DNA of 22,060 nt from Oscillospiraceae bacterium. GTDB taxonomy: Bacteria > Bacillota > Clostridia > Oscillospirales > Ruminococcaceae. A model generated the notes under the pieces. That model did not search any database. It was not told where the DNA came from and worked only from the letters and a program-made list of their open reading frames with translations. Positions within the stretch are counted from its first letter, which is position 1, and each line of letters starts with the position of its first letter. This document shows, in pieces, positions 21,831-22,060 of this stretch. The position numbers and the translations under genes are program-made. The stretch lies in the NCBI GenBank assembly GCA_016297165.1, contig JAEDHF010000013.1, forward strand, positions 1 to 22,060, read 5' to 3'.

Positions 21831-22060
21831 GGAATTTACAGAAGATTCAACGTCAGATGTTCCGTATGTATAAACAGCCCTGCTATAACGCAGCACACAT
21901 ATCTGTATTTATGGTTATGGGCAGATAAAATATAGCGTGAGGTTAATGTTTCTGTTTTACCTTCTTTGCAATCATAATATAAGCAGAAAGTAAAAATGCC
22001 ACTATTTTTACAATCTCAAAACACATACTTATATATGAGAATATAGTTTTCTCAAAATTT
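21831..22060. other. AT-rich right end without recognised feature
   Basis: The last 230 bases contain only short frames and a weak hairpin (CTGC-TATAAC-GCAG, about 21880-21893). I see no gene, terminator or promoter that I would defend. The window stops before the next gene. Confidence 0.5.

Overview
The window looks like a low-to-mid-GC Gram-positive gut Clostridia chromosome, most probably Oscillospiraceae and Ruminococcus-like. This is inferred from strong GGAGG ribosome-binding sites, sigma-A promoters (TTGACA/T, 17 bp, TATAAT), a CpsB/CpsC/CpsD phosphoregulatory set, EpsG, and a surface protein ending in an NPxTG-type sorting signal. No rRNA, tRNA or CRISPR array was seen.

Region 1 (1-6893, minus strand) is a tightly packed capsule/exopolysaccharide operon. 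It reads from one strong promoter (6865-6893) through galE, a GT8 glycosyltransferase, a DUF115-type protein, a Wzy-like polymerase, a GT2 glycosyltransferase, a Wzx-like flippase and the start of a KdsB-like CMP-sugar synthetase that runs off the left edge. Everything after galE is visibly AT-richer than the rest, as expected of an exchangeable serotype cassette. Region 2 (6894-7811) holds a divergent small cysteine-rich protein under a consensus promoter and two back-to-back terminators.

Region 3 (7842-12776, minus strand) is the conserved polysaccharide assembly operon: CpsC/Wzz-like copolymerase, CpsD tyrosine kinase, CpsB phosphatase, EpsG-like polymerase, a small membrane protein and an acidic wall-anchored protein. 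Divergent from it, region 4 (13064-15843, plus strand) encodes the initiating undecaprenyl-phosphate sugar transferase and an unusual 644-residue fusion of a GHMP sugar kinase with a GalU-like uridylyltransferase. Together with galE, the fusion could turn a free sugar into UDP-sugar for the polymer.

Region 5 (15843-20916) looks like a mobile or formerly mobile module. It has a large serine recombinase with a 42-residue leader gene, a PD-(D/E)XK (Rpn-like) protein, an unrecognised 172-residue protein, and a 221-residue protein consisting only of the RuvC half of a TnpB-type nuclease. The last three form an operon behind a long structured leader. Its promoter is threaded by operator-like repeats shared with a divergent Cro/CI-type regulator. 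Region 6 (about 20990-21830) has no convincing gene but is packed with hairpins whose wobble pairs all favour plus-strand RNA, so it may encode a large structured non-coding RNA.
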